DNA of 32,446 nucleotides from contig JPZU01000001.1 of NCBI GenBank assembly GCA_000875945.1, positions 2,229,250 through 2,261,695 on the forward strand, written 5' to 3'. Source of the stretch: Lachnospiraceae bacterium TWA4 (GTDB lineage Bacteria; Bacillota; Clostridia; Lachnospirales; Lachnospiraceae). This document shows, in pieces, positions 9,793 to 17,029 of the stretch. How positions within the stretch are numbered: the first letter of the stretch is position 1; every line of letters begins with the position of its first letter. The position numbers and the translations under genes were made by a program. The notes beneath the pieces were generated by a model. That model did no database searches. It was not told the DNA's origin and worked only from the letters and a program-made list of their open reading frames with translations.

Positions 9793-10704
9793 ATGAAGCG
9801 ACGAAAAAATTTACAATTATCACTTATTATTTTAATACTATTATCGCTATTTTTCCCAGTAAAAATTTTTGCAAGAGGACAAGTAGATACCAGTCAGACA
9901 AGTAGCATTACCTTAACCTATCCTTGTAGTGACATTTCATTTAATCTATATAAGGTTGCAGATGTTTCCAAATCTGGAGAATATACGCTTACTTCAGAAT
10001 ATAGTAAATATGCGATTTCTCTTGAGAATTGGGAGGAGTTAGCTCAAACCGTATCTGCGTATTGCTAGAGATGGTCTTACTCCACTAGAAGTAAAATCAA
10101 CAGACAAGTATGGTAAATTAACTTTTGATTCAAAGCCTACCGGACTTTATCTTATTACATGGTCTGGTCATACAACAGATGGTGTAACGTATACGCCACA
10201 GCCATTTTTTATTTCGTTGCCAAGTTTAGAAAATGATGAGTGGATATACAATGTTGAAACGACACCTAAATACGGTCAAGAGACACAACCATCAAAAACA
10301 ACAAAAATTCGTGTACATAAGTCATGGAATGATAATAATAATAAAAATCGTCCTTCAAGTGTAGAAGTTGAATTATTAAAAGACGGAACTATCCATGATA
10401 CCGTTACATTGAATGAAAAAATTCTTGGAGTTATACTTGGAGCAATTTAGAAACTTCTTTTAATTGGCAAGTAACGGAAAAAGATGTTCCATCAGGTTAT
10501 ACAGTAAAAGTAACAAAAGAAAGTACCACTTTTTTGATGACTAATACAAAACCAAATACTCCTCCAAGCACACCTCCAAAGCCACCATCACGTTTACCAC
10601 AGACAGGTTTATTATGGTGGCCAGTGCCTATCTTAGCATGTGCAGGGCTGGTACTATTTATGATAGGTTGGATTATTAAACGAAGAGGAACTGATGAGAA
10701 ATAA
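9793..10704 (+). CDS. LPQTG basal-type pilin (two frameshifts)
   Basis: Small wall-anchored pilin, probably the basal subunit that links the shaft to peptidoglycan. Read as one unit it is about 303 residues: signal peptide (LIILILLSLFFPVKIFA), an N-terminal domain, a Cna-B domain starting near TTKIRVHKSWNDNNNKNRPSS with E-box WQVTEKDVPSGY, a proline-rich stretch (TPPSTPPKPPSR), then LPQTG, a membrane helix and KRRGTDEK. The frame goes from 1 to 2 around 10057-10062 (GCGTATTGC; one base too many or an AT dinucleotide missing) and returns to 1 at the A6 run 10416-10421 (one A missing; restored: NEKNSWSYTWSNLETSFNW). As written, translation stops at 10066-10068. Its end overlaps the start of the next sortase, so the two are translationally coupled. 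Confidence 0.82.
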
Positions 10705-11284
10705 AGTAGGTACAATATTTACGATTTTAGGGCTGCTGCTCATTGTAGCAGCCCTTTCAATTACCATTTATAATATTTATGATGAAAATCGTGCCGAAGA
10801 GGCAGCCAATGAGTTGTTAGATCATTGGCCAGATATCCCAAAGGATACACCAGATATTCCTGATTACATTCTTGATCCAACTATGGATATGCCAACAAAG
10901 ATGGTAAATGGAGTGGAATGTATTGGTCAATTAGAAATTCCAGTGCTTAATTTAAAGCTTCCAATCATTAGTGAATGGAGTTATCCGAAACTTCGAATTG
11001 CACCTTGTCGATTTTCAGGTTCTGCTTATCTGAATAATTTAGTTATCGCAGCACATAATTATCGAAGACAGTTTGCTTCTTTGAAAGAACTTCGAAGTAG
11101 GGATCAGGTATTTTTTATAGATATGGCAGGGAATACGTTTAGATATCAAGTTGTAGACATTGAAATTTTAAATCCTACAGATGTAGAAAAGATGGTATCA
11201 GGAAATTGGGATTTAACCTTATTTACTTGTACAATAGGTGGTCAGACAAGAATTACCATTCGTTGTAATCGAGTGGATGAATAA
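10694..11284 (+). CDS. Second sortase, likely anchors the basal pilin
   Basis: A sortase transpeptidase of 196 residues with one N-terminal membrane segment (about 7-27), no C-terminal helix, catalytic His121 (VIAAHNYRRQF), catalytic Cys179 (LTLFTCTIGG) and Arg186/Arg190 (QTRITIRC). The TLFTCT..GQTR..IRC signature resembles class D or related small sortases rather than class C; I cannot fix the subclass by eye. ATG 10694 lies inside the end of the basal pilin gene (stop 10702-10704), so the two proteins are made together. This suggests that the enzyme handles the LPQTG signal of that pilin and attaches the finished pilus to the wall. Confidence 0.88.
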   Translation: MRNKVGTIFTILGLLLIVAALSITIYNIYDENRAEEAANELLDHWPDIPKDTPDIPDYILDPTMDMPTKMVNGVECIGQLEIPVLNLKLPIISEWSYPKLRIAPCRFSGSAYLNNLVIAAHNYRRQFASLKELRSRDQVFFIDMAGNTFRYQVVDIEILNPTDVEKMVSGNWDLTLFTCTIGGQTRITIRCNRVDE

Positions 11285-11298
11285 AAGGAGATTTTAGT

Positions 11299-11727
11299 AT
11301 GTATAACTTACAGCGTTTTATTGATGCACAAAATAATGGACATGCCTATGAGACAGCACTTAGAGAAATTAAAAATGGCTCAAAGAATACGCATTGGATT
11401 TGGTATGTTTTTCCACAGCATGTTGCACTAGGACGTTCAAGTATGAATGCAAAGTATGGAATTACTTGTGCAAAAGAAGCTAGAGCCTATATTGAAAATG
11501 AGATACTAAGAGAGCGACTGCTAGAAATTAGTGAAGCGCTGTATGCACTTCCAACCAATGATCCAGTGTCTGTACTTGGAAGTGTGGATGCATTAAAGGT
11601 TCGTTCATGTTGTACACTATTTCGTGCAGTGGCACCAGAGTATGAGATTTTTGATAAATTAATAGAAAAATATTGTAGAGGTATTCCTTGTGCGGATACC
11701 TTAGAACTCCTAAAACTGGCTACTTAG
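11299..11727 (+). CDS. DUF1810 family protein
   Basis: A 142-residue cytosolic protein of the DUF1810 family, whose biochemical role I do not know. The family signature is clear: RFIDAQNNGHAYETALREI, then THWIWYVFPQ and LGRSSMNAKYGI, followed by an EARAYIEN region. Length is typical. It begins 14 bases after the sortase with a good ribosome binding site (AAAGGAG) and ends inside a strong terminator, so it is the last gene of the basal pilin transcript. Nothing in the sequence ties it functionally to pili; co-transcription may be incidental. Confidence 0.85.
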   Translation: MYNLQRFIDAQNNGHAYETALREIKNGSKNTHWIWYVFPQHVALGRSSMNAKYGITCAKEARAYIENEILRERLLEISEALYALPTNDPVSVLGSVDALKVRSCCTLFRAVAPEYEIFDKLIEKYCRGIPCADTLELLKLAT

Positions 11728-11739
11728 CCAGTTTTTTCT
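11712..11739 (+). terminator. Rho-independent terminator of the pilus/DUF1810 transcript
   Basis: AAAACTGGCT (11712-11721) pairs with AGCCAGTTTT (11726-11735) around an ACTT loop, and the T run continues to 11737. The stem contains the last codons and the stop codon of the DUF1810 gene. Confidence 0.85.
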
Positions 11740-11740
11740 A

Positions 11741-11769
11741 TTGACAAACCTAGTATATTGTTATACGAT
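11741..11769 (+). promoter_or_regulatory. Sigma-A promoter of the gntR-mcsA-mcsB-clpC operon
   Basis: TTGACA (11741-11746), a 17-base spacer and TACGAT (11764-11769). It starts right after the preceding terminator and is the only good promoter seen upstream of the clp genes in this window. Confidence 0.75.
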
Positions 11770-11772
11770 AAC
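11760..11772. promoter_or_regulatory. Palindromic operator candidate over the -10 box
   Basis: GTTATACGATAAC is a perfect inverted repeat (GTTAT/ATAAC, three-base centre) overlapping the -10 element. Its position before a GntR-family gene suggests an autoregulatory site that would repress the whole operon; binding is inference. No CtsR-type heptad repeat (GGTCAAA) was seen here. Confidence 0.5.
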
Positions 11773-11818
11773 TATAACAAATAGCACGTAATTTGTATAG
11801 TAAAGATAGGTGATGAAT

Positions 11819-12208
11819 ATGATACTTATAAATATTGACTTTAATAGTGACGAAGCCTTATATATGCAGTTATGTAATCAAATTATTATGGGGATTGCAC
11901 TAGACCAATTTACAGATGGAGAGTCATTGCCATCGGTTCGTCAGCTTGCTGACACCATTGGAATTAATATGCATACAGTAAATAAGGCATACTCAATTCT
12001 TCGTAGAGAAGGATATATTAAATTAGATAGGAGAAAAGGAGCGTTTATTAGTGTAGAAGCTAATAAGACGCAGACCTTAATTGAAATTAAGGAGCAGTTA
12101 CATGAGATAATTATGCGTGCAATTTGTAAGGATATTTCTCGTAAGGACGTTCATCAATTAGTGGATGAAATTTTTAACCACTATGGAATTGCAACTGAGG
12201 AAGACTAA
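11819..12208 (+). CDS. GntR-family (YtrA-type) transcriptional regulator
   Basis: A short DNA-binding repressor of the YtrA subgroup: an N-terminal winged helix-turn-helix (about 8-75, with ALYMQLCNQI, ESLPSVRQLADTIGINMHTVNKAYSILRREGYI and RKGAFI) and only a short helical C-terminal tail of about 50 residues instead of a ligand domain. I choose ATG 11819 because AGGTGA (11808-11813) is well spaced before it; GTG 11810 and ATG 11813 are in the same frame. YtrA-type regulators often sit beside ABC transporter genes, but here the next gene, 28 bases away, is mcsA. The regulator therefore takes the place in the operon that ctsR usually holds in Firmicutes. A palindrome over its promoter suggests autoregulation. 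Confidence 0.85.
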   Translation: MILINIDFNSDEALYMQLCNQIIMGIALDQFTDGESLPSVRQLADTIGINMHTVNKAYSILRREGYIKLDRRKGAFISVEANKTQTLIEIKEQLHEIIMRAICKDISRKDVHQLVDEIFNHYGIATEED

Positions 12209-12236
12209 AAATTAGGAAGTTAGAGGGAGGATAGAT

Positions 12237-12782
12237 ATGCTTTGTGAAAAGTGTAAACAAAAAGAGGCCAGTGTGCATTATACAGAAGTTGTAAATGGAG
12301 AAGTTACAGAGCATAACTTCTGCCTAGATTGTGCAAAAGAGTTGGATGTGGGTGGCTCCATTGCTGCTTTATTTGAGGGAGGTTCTCATCTAGGAAGACT
12401 CTTATCAGGTCTTTTTGGATTTGATGAAGAGGCAGCAGATGATGGAGAAGAAGAAACAGGAATTAAGATTGCTTGTCCGACTTGTCATACCAGCTATGAA
12501 GAATTTGTTCGTGAGTCAAAGTTTGGCTGTCCAGATTGCTATGAGGTCTTTGACCTGTTAATTGAAGACCAGATTAAGGCGATTCAGGGAAATCATTCCC
12601 ATGTAGGAAAGAGCCCACAGACTGCGAGTGTGCGTGAAGAAGAGAAGGCAGTAGAAGATCCATTAAAGATTTTACAGTCACACCTTCAAGAAGCGCTTAG
12701 AGAAGAAGAGTATGAAAAGGCAGCATACTATAGAGATGAAATTAAGAAACTAAAGGAAGAAGGGGTGAGTGCAGATGACTAA
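12237..12782 (+). CDS. mcsA: McsA-like zinc-binding UVR-domain protein
   Basis: Activator and partner of the protein arginine kinase McsB in the Clp quality-control pathway. The 181-residue protein begins with paired CxxC zinc motifs (Cys3/Cys6 and Cys29/Cys32), has a second pair in the middle (ACPTCHTSY and FGCPDCYEVF), and ends with a UVR coiled-coil motif (LQEALREEEYEKAAYYRDEIKKL). This architecture and the position directly before mcsB are standard for McsA. A strong ribosome binding site (GAGGGAGG) precedes ATG 12237, and the stop overlaps the start region of mcsB (ATG 12775, stop 12780-12782), indicating translational coupling. Confidence 0.93.
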   Translation: MLCEKCKQKEASVHYTEVVNGEVTEHNFCLDCAKELDVGGSIAALFEGGSHLGRLLSGLFGFDEEAADDGEEETGIKIACPTCHTSYEEFVRESKFGCPDCYEVFDLLIEDQIKAIQGNHSHVGKSPQTASVREEEKAVEDPLKILQSHLQEALREEEYEKAAYYRDEIKKLKEEGVSADD

Positions 12783-13776
12783 AGAAACTTCGGATGTAAT
12801 TGTATCCAGTCGAGTTCGTTTGGTTCGAAATTTAAAAGATCACGTGTTCCCATCAAAGCTTGACAGACAACAGGCGATTGATTTAGTCGAAGATGTGCAT
12901 ACTAAGCTTCTAGACCTTGGATTAAATTATAAAAAGTTATGGACAATGGATGAATTTCACAAGCAGGCATTAATTGAGCAAAAGATTTTAAGCTCTGAGC
13001 TTGCTAAGAGTAAACGTCCGATGGGATTATTAATGAATGATGAGAAGACAGAGAGCATTTTATTAGGTGGAAATGACCACTTCCGTTTACAGTTTTCTCT
13101 ACCAGGAGTTTCTCTTCGTGAAACTTGGGAACAAGTTAATCGACTAGACGATAAAATTGGAGAAGTTTTTGACTATGCGTTTAATGAAAAGTATGGATAT
13201 TTGACAGCATTTCCAACAAATGTAGGAACAGGACTTCGTGCATCTTGCATCCTCCATTTGCCGATTTTATCAAAGAGCAAGACGTTTAAATCTTTACAAG
13301 AAGAAATGTCACGAATAGGTCTTAATTTAAAGGCAATGGGCGAAAACAATGGAGACTTATATCGATTATCCAATCAAAAAACGCTTGGTCAATCAGAGAG
13401 TGATTTAGTAGAAAGTGTGGAGCGAATTGCCCTGCAGCTTGCCGGTCAAGAACAAAAAGTTCAAGAAGATGCGCTAAAGAAACAATATGATGAAATAGAA
13501 GATGAAGTCTATAAGTCCTTTGGTGTTTTAAAGTACGCCAGAAAATTGTCAGTAAAAGAAGCAATGATGTATTTATCGCAGCTTCGACTAGGAGTCTGCA
13601 GTGGAGTAATTTCTTTAGACAAAGAGGTGGATATCTATCAGTTAATGATTGGTAGTTTACCTGGAAATTTAAAAGTTTACGCAGGCAAGGATTTAGAGAA
13701 TAGTGAAATTTTAAAGGCTAGGGCTGCTTATCTTAGAGAGCAGTTACCAAACCTTAGTAGTGAAAGGAAGAACTAA
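12775..13776 (+). CDS. mcsB: Protein arginine kinase McsB (divergent)
   Basis: ATP:guanido phosphotransferase that phosphorylates arginines on client proteins and so marks them for ClpC-ClpP. Family motifs seen: VIVSSRVRLVRNLKDHVFP near the N-terminus, and PTNVGTGLRASCILHLP in the active-site region. The start at ATG 12775 is chosen because GGGGTGA (12763-12768) is well spaced; GTG 12769 is possible. Two departures from the well-studied Bacillus enzyme are visible. The residue before PTN, normally Cys in guanido kinases, is Phe146. The C-terminal RDxxRA phosphoarginine pocket reads ILKARA (312-317), with the leading Arg-Asp missing. Length (333) is slightly short. The gene sits in the expected mcsA-mcsB-clpC order, so it is probably functional, perhaps without the allosteric site. 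Confidence 0.9.
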   Translation: MTKETSDVIVSSRVRLVRNLKDHVFPSKLDRQQAIDLVEDVHTKLLDLGLNYKKLWTMDEFHKQALIEQKILSSELAKSKRPMGLLMNDEKTESILLGGNDHFRLQFSLPGVSLRETWEQVNRLDDKIGEVFDYAFNEKYGYLTAFPTNVGTGLRASCILHLPILSKSKTFKSLQEEMSRIGLNLKAMGENNGDLYRLSNQKTLGQSESDLVESVERIALQLAGQEQKVQEDALKKQYDEIEDEVYKSFGVLKYARKLSVKEAMMYLSQLRLGVCSGVISLDKEVDIYQLMIGSLPGNLKVYAGKDLENSEILKARAAYLREQLPNLSSERKN

Positions 13777-16215
13777 ATGGATCGATTTACAAGTAAGGCA
13801 AAGCAAGCCTTAGACTATGCAAAGAGGGAAGCAGACCTTCTAGAACATGGGTATATTGGAACCGAGCACCTATTACTTGGATTACTTGAAGAAGAAGAGG
13901 GTACAGCTTCGATGGTTCTTAGAAGTAATGGTGTTGATAAGGCAAAACTAAAAGATAAAATCTCAAGACTTATTACACCAATTTCTAATATTTTAATGCA
14001 GGATATGGGTGACTACAGTCCAAGAGCGAAGAAAGTATTACAAAATAGTGCCAAAGAGGCAAATCGTTTTAATTCACAGCTTATTGGAACGGAGCACTTG
14101 TTGCTTGCAATTTTAAGAGATAGTGAGTGCGTGGCTACAGGCCTATTAAATACCTTAAATATTAAGATTCAAAAAGTCTATATTGACTTATTAAATGTGA
14201 TGGGAGAAGACAGTGACGGCTATCATGAGGAGTTAATGAGTAAACCATCTCATGAAAAGAGTGCGACACCAACCCTTGACCGTTACAGCCGTGATTTGAC
14301 AAAGCTTGCAAAGGAAGGATATCTAGACCCAGTTATTGGCAGAGAGCAAGAAATCGGGCGTGTGGTACAGATTTTAAGCCGTCGTACCAAGAATAATCCT
14401 TGTTTAATTGGAGAGCCTGGGGTTGGTAAGACTGCAATTGCTGAAGGTCTTGCACTGATGATTAGTTCTGGCAACATTCCAGATACAGTAAAGAATAAGC
14501 GAGTTGTAACCCTTGATTTATCAGGAATGGTTGCAGGCAGTAAGTATCGTGGAGAATTTGAAGAGCGAATTAAGCAGGTGATTGAAGAAGTTAGTAATGA
14601 CGGAAATATTTTATTGTTTATTGATGAAATTCACACAATCATTGGAGCTGGTGGGGCAGAAGGAGCGATTGATGCCTCAAATATTTTAAAACCTTCGCTT
14701 GCAAGGGGAGAGATTCAGTTAATTGGTGCGACAACGATTGAAGAGTATCGTAAGTACATTGAAAAGGACGCAGCGCTAGAGCGTCGTTTCCAGCCGGTAC
14801 AGATTAATGAGCCATCAGAAGATGAAGCGTTTGAAATTTTAAAGGGACTTCGCAGTCGATATGAAGACCATCATAAGGTACAGATTACAGACAATGCTCT
14901 TTTAGCAGCTGTAAAATTGTCTGCTCGTTATATCAATGACCGTTTCTTACCAGACAAGGCAATTGATTTAATTGATGAGGCAGCTTCTAAGGTGCGACTA
15001 GCAGCCTTTAAAGCTCCAGAGCGTATTAAGGAAATTGAAGAAGAAATCGAAGCATTAAATAAAGAAAAAGAAGAAGCGATTAAGACCGAAGCCTATGAAA
15101 AGGCTGGAGAGATTAAGAAGGCTCAAAACGATTTAACAACAGAAAAAGAAGAAATTTTAACCAATTGGGAAAGAGAAAAGAGAGAAAAGCGCTTAGAAGT
15201 GACTGAAGACAACATTGCAGATATTGTAGCTCAGTGGACGAAGATTCCTGTTCGAAAGCTAGAAGAAAGTGAAGGCGAGCGACTGATGAATCTAGAAAAT
15301 ATCCTACATGAGCGTGTGGTTGGACAAGAGGAAGCTGTAAAGGCAGTCTCTAAAGCAATTCGAAGAGGTCGAGTCGGTCTAAAAGATCCAAAGCGTCCAA
15401 TCGGTTCATTCTTATTCTTAGGTCCTACAGGTGTTGGTAAGACGGAGCTTTCTAAGGCACTTGCTGAGGCAATGTTTGGCACAGAAAATGCGCTGATTCG
15501 TATTGATATGTCTGAATACATGGAAAAGCACAGTGTATCCAAAATGGTTGGTTCACCTCCAGGATATGTTGGCTATGAAGAAGGTGGACAGCTTAGTGAA
15601 AAGGTTCGTAGAAATCCATATTCGGTGATTTTATTTGATGAAATTGAAAAAGCGCATCCAGATGTGTTTAATACCTTGTTGCAGGTATTAGATGATGGAC
15701 ATATTACCGATGCACAGGGACGAAAGATTGACTTTAAAAATACGGTGATCATTATGACCTCGAATGCAGGAGCGATGCGAATTGTCGAGCCAAAACAGCT
15801 TGGATTTTTAGCTGTCAATGATGAAAAAGCAAACCATGAGAAGATGAAAGCCAATGTTATGGAAGAAGTAACAAAGATGTTTAAACCAGAGTTTTTAAAT
15901 CGTATTGACGAAACCATCGTCTTCCATGCATTAAGTAAAGAGCACGTTCGAAAGATTGTGGATATCATGGTTGAAACGATTTCAAAGCGTACCAAAGAGC
16001 AGTTAGGTATTACCCTTGAGGTTTCTAATGAAGCTAAAGAGTTCTTATTAAATAAAGGATATGATGCAAAATATGGGGCAAGACCTCTTCGTCGTACCTT
16101 ACAAAATGAGATTGAAGATAACCTAGCTGAGGCGATTTTAAATAAAGAAGTTAGAGTAAATTGTGTGGTGCAAATCGGTCTTGAAAATGACAAATTGACC
16201 TTTACAAGCAAGTAA
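13777..16215 (+). CDS. clpC: AAA+ protease unfoldase ClpC
   Basis: Hexameric ATPase that unfolds substrates, including arginine-phosphorylated ones, for the ClpP peptidase. The 812-residue protein has two N-terminal Clp repeats (about 1-145), AAA-1 with Walker A GEPGVGKT (212-219) and Walker B ILLFIDEIHT, a middle UVR/coiled-coil region (about 415-470), and AAA-2 with Walker A GPTGVGKT (549-556) and VILFDEIEKAHP. The LGF in PKQLGFLAV corresponds to the ClpP-binding loop. It starts one base after the mcsB stop codon (TAAATG), so it is translationally coupled. No clpP gene is in the window. Confidence 0.96.
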   Translation: MDRFTSKAKQALDYAKREADLLEHGYIGTEHLLLGLLEEEEGTASMVLRSNGVDKAKLKDKISRLITPISNILMQDMGDYSPRAKKVLQNSAKEANRFNSQLIGTEHLLLAILRDSECVATGLLNTLNIKIQKVYIDLLNVMGEDSDGYHEELMSKPSHEKSATPTLDRYSRDLTKLAKEGYLDPVIGREQEIGRVVQILSRRTKNNPCLIGEPGVGKTAIAEGLALMISSGNIPDTVKNKRVVTLDLSGMVAGSKYRGEFEERIKQVIEEVSNDGNILLFIDEIHTIIGAGGAEGAIDASNILKPSLARGEIQLIGATTIEEYRKYIEKDAALERRFQPVQINEPSEDEAFEILKGLRSRYEDHHKVQITDNALLAAVKLSARYINDRFLPDKAIDLIDEAASKVRLAAFKAPERIKEIEEEIEALNKEKEEAIKTEAYEKAGEIKKAQNDLTTEKEEILTNWEREKREKRLEVTEDNIADIVAQWTKIPVRKLEESEGERLMNLENILHERVVGQEEAVKAVSKAIRRGRVGLKDPKRPIGSFLFLGPTGVGKTELSKALAEAMFGTENALIRIDMSEYMEKHSVSKMVGSPPGYVGYEEGGQLSEKVRRNPYSVILFDEIEKAHPDVFNTLLQVLDDGHITDAQGRKIDFKNTVIIMTSNAGAMRIVEPKQLGFLAVNDEKANHEKMKANVMEEVTKMFKPEFLNRIDETIVFHALSKEHVRKIVDIMVETISKRTKEQLGITLEVSNEAKEFLLNKGYDAKYGARPLRRTLQNEIEDNLAEAILNKEVRVNCVVQIGLENDKLTFTSK

Positions 16216-16526
16216 AAGTTCATTATAATAAAAGAATAATGATGTTGGGGTCAAAAGGTATTGTCCCCCAACTATGATACGGATTTTTTCGTGCGTTGCA
16301 CTTTCAAAATCCTAAAACCATTCAAAATTCGCCCAAATCGGGCTACTTTATGTCGTAAAGTGTCACAAAGTGACAGATGCCCTATGACGAATTTTTCATG
16401 TTTTGTGGGTCCCAAAGTCACAATTTTTCATGCAAGCATGAAAATGTGACCTTTTGACCCTAGTATCAGAATAATCTAAATTACGAAAGGAAAAGAGATT
16501 TTAATAGAATCTCTAGGGGAGTGAAG
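16216..16526 (+). other. Intergenic region with a structured MITE-like element
   Basis: No gene is supported between clpC and the next small gene. Most of the gap is the palindrome-rich element at 16248-16460. Downstream of it, AGAGATT (16494-16500) pairs with AATCTCT (16508-16514), a 7-bp hairpin just ahead of the AGGGGAG ribosome binding site of the next gene. A 62-codon open frame inside the element is not credible because it lies entirely within the repeat. Confidence 0.6.
16248..16460. repeat. Palindrome-rich MITE-like element with 12-bp terminal inverted repeats
   Basis: The ends are a perfect 12-bp inverted repeat, GGGTCAAAAGGT (16248-16259) and ACCTTTTGACCC (16449-16460). Inside are several hairpins: GTTGGGG/CCCCAAC at the left end (16244-16272), GTGC/GCAC, GCCC/GGGC, CTTTA/TAAAG, TGTCAC/GTGACA, and a long one in which GTCACA..CATGC pairs with GCATG..TGTGAC at the right end. 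No protein is coded. This is what a non-autonomous mobile repeat or a structured RNA would look like; which of the two cannot be settled from one copy. Confidence 0.6.
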
Positions 16527-16934
16527 ATGGCTGTAGTAAAAAAGTTATTGCAAGCAGAAAATGATGGAACAATTAGTTTTGGTGATTATACTTTAGATTC
16601 TAAAACCAAACTTCCAGGATTTGAATTTAATGGAGATGACTATTACGTTAAAACCTTTAAAGAAAATACTCGTTTAGAGAAAAATGGTAAATTAGCCTAT
16701 GAATCAGTACCAGGAACTGCTGTTAACCATTTTAAAGTAGAAGAAAATGGTGTAAGTTTCTTAGTAGAAGGGCCAAATGATGCAATGATTACCTTAGAAC
16801 TTGCAGAAGAAACAGAGTATACCATTTATTTTGATGAAAAGGCTGTAGGTCAGATGAAGACTAATACTAGTGGTAAATTATCAATTAGTGTAGAACTTGG
16901 TGAAGAACCAGTGAAAGTAAAAGTTGAGAAATAA
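16527..16934 (+). CDS. Small acidic protein of unknown function
   Basis: A 135-residue cytosolic protein with no signal peptide or membrane segment. ATG 16527 is preferred over GTG 16521 because AGGGGAG (16515-16521) is ideally spaced. The sequence is beta-rich and acidic (for example FEFNGDDYYVKTFKENTRLEKNG, VNHFKVEENGVSFLVEGPNDAMITLELAEETEYTIYF) and ends in a charged EEPVKVKVEK. Similar clostridial proteins are, as far as I recall, sometimes labelled endosialidase; I see no catalytic motif to support an enzyme. A hairpin precedes the ribosome binding site. It stands alone between clpC and radA. Confidence 0.7.
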   Translation: MAVVKKLLQAENDGTISFGDYTLDSKTKLPGFEFNGDDYYVKTFKENTRLEKNGKLAYESVPGTAVNHFKVEENGVSFLVEGPNDAMITLELAEETEYTIYFDEKAVGQMKTNTSGKLSISVELGEEPVKVKVEK

Positions 16935-16978
16935 TGAATAGTGGATTACACTATTGAACTTGAAAAGGTAAATAGTAA

Positions 16979-17029
16979 TTTAATAATAATTTAAGTTTAA
17001 TAATAATTTAAGGTAAATAATAATTTATG
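16979..17029 (+). repeat. 17-bp AT-rich tandem repeat across the radA start
   Basis: TTTAATAATAATTTAAG occurs twice in direct succession (16979-16995 and 16996-17012), and a third, altered unit (17013-17029) ends in the radA start codon. The repeats leave radA with only a weak, distant AAGG (17010-17013) as ribosome binding site. Confidence 0.7.

Noticed and set aside
15573-16223. Long (216-codon) minus-strand open frame antisense to clpC
   Set aside because: Shadow of the conserved AAA-2 domain; no start signal and no family resemblance.
16261-16449. 62-codon open frame between clpC and the small acidic protein
   Set aside because: Entirely inside the palindromic element, no ribosome binding site, composition set by hairpins.
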